From: Bryobacterales bacterium
GTDB taxonomy: Bacteria; Acidobacteriota; Terriglobia; Bryobacterales; Bryobacteraceae
Assembly: GCA_003132865.1 (NCBI GenBank)
Contig: PKYZ01000694.1
Location: 1 to 10,190, forward strand
Reading direction: 5' to 3'
DNA: 10,190 nt
Made by a program: the position numbers and the translations under genes. The notes beneath the pieces are model-generated. The model was not told where the DNA came from. It saw only the letters and a program-made list of their open reading frames with translations, and searched no databases. Of the stretch, positions 7,279-10,190 are shown in pieces. The number at the start of each line of letters is the position of its first letter. Position 1 is the stretch's first letter.

Positions 7279-7530
7279 ATGTATCCGAATCTGAAGTTGC
7301 AATTGTGGCGGAGCGGGATCCGGCAGAACCGGCTGGCGCAGTTGATAGGGATTCACGAGACGCTGCTGAGCAAGATCGTGAACGGATTCCGGGCGCCCGA
7401 CGCTGCGGTGCGGGCGCGGATCGCGGCTGTGCTGAAGAGCGATGAGGGCTGGCTGTTTGCGGCGGAGAATGTCGGGATGGATATCAATCCGGCCAGATCC
7501 GAGCAACCCGGGGCTGCTCCGAAGGCCTAG
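7279..7530 (+). CDS. small helix-turn-helix (XRE-like) DNA-binding protein
   Basis: This 83-residue protein begins MYPNLKLQLWRSGIRQNRLA. A helix-turn-helix is visible at about 13-40: RQNRLAQLIGI, then HETLLSKIVNGFRAP, with the LSKIVNG recognition-helix pattern of Cro/XRE proteins. It continues with RARIAAVLKSDEGWLF and a disordered Pro/Ala tail. It has no effector domain. The ATG lies 5 nt after the stop of the NusG paralogue, so the two are almost certainly co-transcribed; AGGG just before the ATG is a weak ribosome binding site. The frame stays open far upstream inside the NusG gene, but that part is Gly/Arg-rich shadow sequence and not a domain. A regulator of this locus is the natural guess; targets are unknown. 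Confidence 0.75.
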   Translation: MYPNLKLQLWRSGIRQNRLAQLIGIHETLLSKIVNGFRAPDAAVRARIAAVLKSDEGWLFAAENVGMDINPARSEQPGAAPKA

Positions 7531-7545
7531 AGGCTAACGCCGGCC

Positions 7546-7854
7546 ATGGCAACATCGGCTCGGATGCTCAGCGGCGGGTTTGGAAGAAGGTACGTTCGTG
7601 GCGGCGCTGTGTTTGCGGGTTTTGCCCGTCGGTTGTTCCGCAGATGGCGGGAATGGGGCAGTGAGCAGGTAGCGTCGAATTACCTGATCGCCAACTCGCC
7701 AGAGGAGTGTGTTTTGCCCTGTCCGAAATATGCGTCACTGTGGCCCGGAGTTCTCTATGAACAGGCCTCATTTCTACACGGTCTCGGCACCAACCGGTTC
7801 AAGGGAGGAACATGCCGGGAGATCGCCAGTCGTGTGGTGCGGGAACTGAGATAG
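7546..7854 (+). CDS. doubtful 102-aa frame, unknown; possible gene remnant
   Basis: An ATG at 7546 opens a 102-residue frame ending 4 nt before the glycosyltransferase start. There is no clear ribosome binding site. The first ~35 residues are Arg/Gly-rich and resemble translated non-coding GC-rich DNA. The second half (for example YLIANSPEECVLPCPKYASL, and the end REIASRVVRELR) looks more protein-like. The end faintly recalls the last helix of SGNH-type hydrolases, but I would not assign it. It may be a spurious frame, a small real gene, or the decayed 3' end of a lost gene. Confidence 0.3.
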   Translation: MATSARMLSGGFGRRYVRGGAVFAGFARRLFRRWREWGSEQVASNYLIANSPEECVLPCPKYASLWPGVLYEQASFLHGLGTNRFKGGTCREIASRVVRELR

Positions 7855-7858
7855 CAGC

Positions 7859-9088
7859 ATGGACAGGGGTACCGATGCCAATAGTATCCTCTTTATTTCA
7901 TTCCCGTTTCCTCCGGAAAATGCCTCAGGCTCGTGGCGGCCATACTTCTTCGCCAAATACCTGCCCCAACACGGTTATTGCGCCCGAGTACTTGCCAGCT
8001 CTTACGTTGCGGGTTTTGAGGATTGTCCTCACGTAAGCCGGGTCCCAACCGCTCTTCCACGCTCGTTTGCCATGCGTTGTGGGGATCGTGCGGCAGCCGT
8101 GATTCAAAGAATCGTCCCCTATAACGAACAGTTGCCTTGGGCGCCACATGCCCTCAGTGCCGCCCAAAGAATTTTGCAGGAGACGCCCGTACGGGCCATC
8201 TATTCCACAGGCCCGCCTGTGGTCAGCCATATCGTCGCTATGCTGCTGAAGCTCCGCACCGGTCTTCCGTGGGTCGCCGACTTTCAGGATCCACTCTGCG
8301 GGAACCCGTTTCGCAACCGCAGGCGCGGCCGCTACTACGATCGGGCGCTCGAATTTTCACTGTTCGCGAATGCCGATGCGTTGATCGCTAACACCGACAC
8401 GGTCGCCGGACTCTGGCGCAAGCGGTATCCGCACTGGTTTCGCAAAATGCATGTGCTGATGAATGGCTTCGATCCGGAAGACTGCGTAATGCCCTATCCG
8501 TTGCCGCAGCGCAAACATGCCGTCATCGGCCACATCGGCGCTGTCTACGGCGGCCGCCGACCCGACATTTTCCTCTCATCCGTCGAGCGCCTCATCCGCT
8601 CGGGCACCCTCCGCCCGGATGCCATCCGCGTCCGCTTTGTCGGCGATTTCGAAAACGAGACCATGGGCATCGGCCGTCAGCCATTCTCCACGCTGGATGC
8701 ACAGGGTTGCCTTGAGTACGATAACCGCAGGCTTCCCATGCCGGAAGCACGGCAGGAGATGGGGAAAGTGGATTACCTTCTCTTGCTGGATATCAACGAC
8801 CGCAATCTCGATCTTCAGATTCCCGCGAAAGTGTTTGATTATCTTCGGATCGGCCGTCCGATCCTGGTATACACGCCGAAGGGATCGCCGCTCGCCCGCC
8901 TGCTCATCAAGACCGGCGTACCGCATCAAACCGTCTATCCCGACGATCCCGAACCAGCGCGCGATGAAAGGCTGATAGCGTTGCTGCGCCTCTCTTCGGA
9001 GCCGGTCCAACCGAGCCCGTGGTTTTTGGAGCAGTTCGATGCCAGCCGCCAGACCCGAACCCTAGTGGAAATCCTGGAGCGTCTTTGA
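7859..9088 (+). CDS. GT4-like (GT-B fold) glycosyltransferase
   Basis: The 409-residue protein probably transfers a sugar from a nucleotide donor to a lipid-linked repeat unit at the cytoplasmic face of the inner membrane. The start of the fold is ILFISFPFPPENASGSWRPY, a pattern common in GT4 enzymes with PPxxxxGs-type N-terminal loops. WVADFQDP (138-145) is the characteristic acceptor-domain motif. The donor domain begins near GHIGAVYGGRR (224-234), with FVGDF at 260-264. PAKVFDYLRIGRPIL (from 322) corresponds to the nucleotide-sugar binding region, with Asp327 where Glu is commoner. No membrane segment is seen. ATG 7859 is the first in frame after an in-frame stop at 7847-7849; its ribosome binding site is poor (GGGA about 14 nt upstream). 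The sugar and linkage cannot be read from sequence. Confidence 0.82.
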   Translation: MDRGTDANSILFISFPFPPENASGSWRPYFFAKYLPQHGYCARVLASSYVAGFEDCPHVSRVPTALPRSFAMRCGDRAAAVIQRIVPYNEQLPWAPHALSAAQRILQETPVRAIYSTGPPVVSHIVAMLLKLRTGLPWVADFQDPLCGNPFRNRRRGRYYDRALEFSLFANADALIANTDTVAGLWRKRYPHWFRKMHVLMNGFDPEDCVMPYPLPQRKHAVIGHIGAVYGGRRPDIFLSSVERLIRSGTLRPDAIRVRFVGDFENETMGIGRQPFSTLDAQGCLEYDNRRLPMPEARQEMGKVDYLLLLDINDRNLDLQIPAKVFDYLRIGRPILVYTPKGSPLARLLIKTGVPHQTVYPDDPEPARDERLIALLRLSSEPVQPSPWFLEQFDASRQTRTLVEILERL

Positions 9089-9117
9089 AGCCGTCGCACA
9101 CCGCAGACGCGATTAAC

Positions 9118-10190
9118 ATGGCAAGTACCTACACAGTGAATGCTGCAGGAACCTCAAAGCCTTGCGATGTGCCCATAGACCGCGTCGTGGCAGTTGCGCG
9201 CAGCCAACGAGCTGAGTACACAATTCTGATAGACCCAAATTCAGCTCCCAAGCTCGCCGCCGGAGAGATCTCGACCGTAGCGCAGCAAGCGGTACGGGAC
9301 TTATTCAGAGCCTGGGGGCTTGACCGGGACCGAGTATCCTCAACGCGATGGAATCCGTTGGGGGACTTCATCCCTGCCGGATCGCGCGTCGTTATCAAGC
9401 CCAATTGGGTGCGCCATTGGAACCAGAGCGGGATGGGTCTGGACTGCTTGCTTACTCACACCAGCGTAATCGAGGCCGTATTGGAGTACGTTGCGCTCAC
9501 AAGTCCGAGCCGGATAATTATTGGCGATGCCCCGCTCCAGAGTTGCGATTTTCAGAAACTCCGCGCCGCGTGTCAGCTCGACAGTCTGGTGAGCCGCCTC
9601 CAGGAGCGTGGCCTCGCCACTGAACTACGTGACTTCCGGCGCACCGTACTTCACGGCGACACGCTAGGGGCGGATCGAAGCGAGCAAGTTTCCGGGCTGC
9701 AAGACTACGTCGTGTTTGACCTTCTCCACGAGAGCCTGCTGGAGCCCATAACCAAGATCGGCAACTTTCGCGTAACCGTCTATAACCCTGACCTCCTGGG
9801 CCGGACCCACGGCCCTGGGCGGCATCAATACCTGATTGCCCGTGAATGCATCGACGCCGATGTGGTGATCAATTTGCCCAAGTTGAAGTGCCACAAAAAG
9901 GCCGGTATCACAGGCGCGCTCAAGAACCTGGTCGGAATCAACGGCAACAAAGAATACCTCCCTCATCACCGAAAAGGCAGCAGTGCTGGCGGCGGCGATT
10001 GTTACCAACGGAAATCATGGCTGAAGGGCCGGGCTGAGGACCTCCTGGATGCGGCCAATCGCCGCTCACCAGGAAAACTGCAGCGCCTGTTCGCCCGGAC
10101 GGCTGAGTTGACTGGGCGCGTCGCGGAAATGTCCGGTGCGGATGGGAACCTGGATGGATCTTGGTGCGGCAATGACACCGTCTGGCGCAC
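9118..10190 (+). CDS. DUF362 domain protein (3' partial)
   Basis: The frame is open from ATG 9118 to the window edge, giving 357 residues. DUF362 hallmarks are clear: VVIKPNWV (91-98), IIIGDAP, and the core block at 252-285 (NLPKLKCHKKAGITGALKNL, then VGINGNKEYLPHHR), followed by a GGGDCYQRKSW element. The visible end, GNDTVWR, matches the pattern near the family's C-terminus, so little is likely to be missing. Family members are poorly characterised; some carry ferredoxin domains, but no CxxCxxC cluster is visible here. The gene follows the glycosyltransferase by 29 nt, so co-transcription and a role in polymer synthesis or modification are inferred. ATG 9118 has no ribosome binding site; an in-frame TTG at 9085, 5 nt after GGAG (9076-9079) and overlapping the glycosyltransferase stop, would add 11 residues and is a serious alternative start. 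Confidence 0.82.
   Translation, partial: MASTYTVNAAGTSKPCDVPIDRVVAVARSQRAEYTILIDPNSAPKLAAGEISTVAQQAVRDLFRAWGLDRDRVSSTRWNPLGDFIPAGSRVVIKPNWVRHWNQSGMGLDCLLTHTSVIEAVLEYVALTSPSRIIIGDAPLQSCDFQKLRAACQLDSLVSRLQERGLATELRDFRRTVLHGDTLGADRSEQVSGLQDYVVFDLLHESLLEPITKIGNFRVTVYNPDLLGRTHGPGRHQYLIARECIDADVVINLPKLKCHKKAGITGALKNLVGINGNKEYLPHHRKGSSAGGGDCYQRKSWLKGRAEDLLDAANRRSPGKLQRLFARTAELTGRVAEMSGADGNLDGSWCGNDTVWR

Noticed and set aside
7501..7519. Hairpin GAGCA/TGCTC at the end of the small regulator gene
   Set aside because: It lies inside the coding sequence, has only five pairs before a mismatch, and no T run follows, so it is not a credible terminator.

Overview
The window looks like part of an exopolysaccharide / PEP-CTERM (exosortase-type) locus from a GC-rich, Gram-negative-type bacterium. 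I favour the Acidobacteriota (Bryobacter/Solibacter-like). The grounds are a PEP-CTERM tail protein, a PrsT-like TPR protein, an XrtA-style chain-length/ATPase/kinase trio, an UpxY-like NusG paralogue and a DUF362 protein next to a glycosyltransferase. The taxonomic call is inference from gene content only. All convincing genes are on the + strand.

Layout. 1-235: the 3' end of a gene whose product finishes in a textbook PEP-CTERM sorting tail (VPEP, hydrophobic stretch, Arg/Lys-rich end), so it is probably an exosortase substrate. 236-563: a 328-bp non-coding gap with a weak hairpin just after the stop, a -24/-12 (sigma-54-like) promoter candidate at 518-533 and a strong ribosome binding site at 551-557. 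564-2861: a TPR-repeat, probably lipid-anchored protein of the PrsT type. 3032-6613: a tight three-gene run coding for a Wzz/GumC-like polysaccharide co-polymerase, an ExeA-like AAA+ ATPase of the PEP-CTERM/XrtA type, and a cytoplasmic bacterial tyrosine kinase with a C-terminal tyrosine cluster. 6719-7530: an UpxY/RfaH-like NusG paralogue followed 5 nt later by an 83-aa helix-turn-helix protein. 7531-7858: a poorly coding stretch with one doubtful 102-aa frame. 7859-9088: a GT4-like glycosyltransferase. 9118 to the window end: a DUF362 protein, cut by the edge.

How it fits together (inference). The co-polymerase and tyrosine kinase would set polymer length and export by a phosphorylation cycle. 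The ATPase is a frequent companion of such exosortase-linked loci, with unknown role. The TPR protein would be a periplasmic or membrane scaffold. The NusG paralogue would keep RNA polymerase running through the long operon. The glycosyltransferase would add sugars to the repeat unit. No exosortase, polymerase (Wzy), flippase, outer-membrane export protein, PrsK/PrsR, transposase, tRNA, rRNA or CRISPR array was recognised in the window, so the locus must extend beyond one or both edges.
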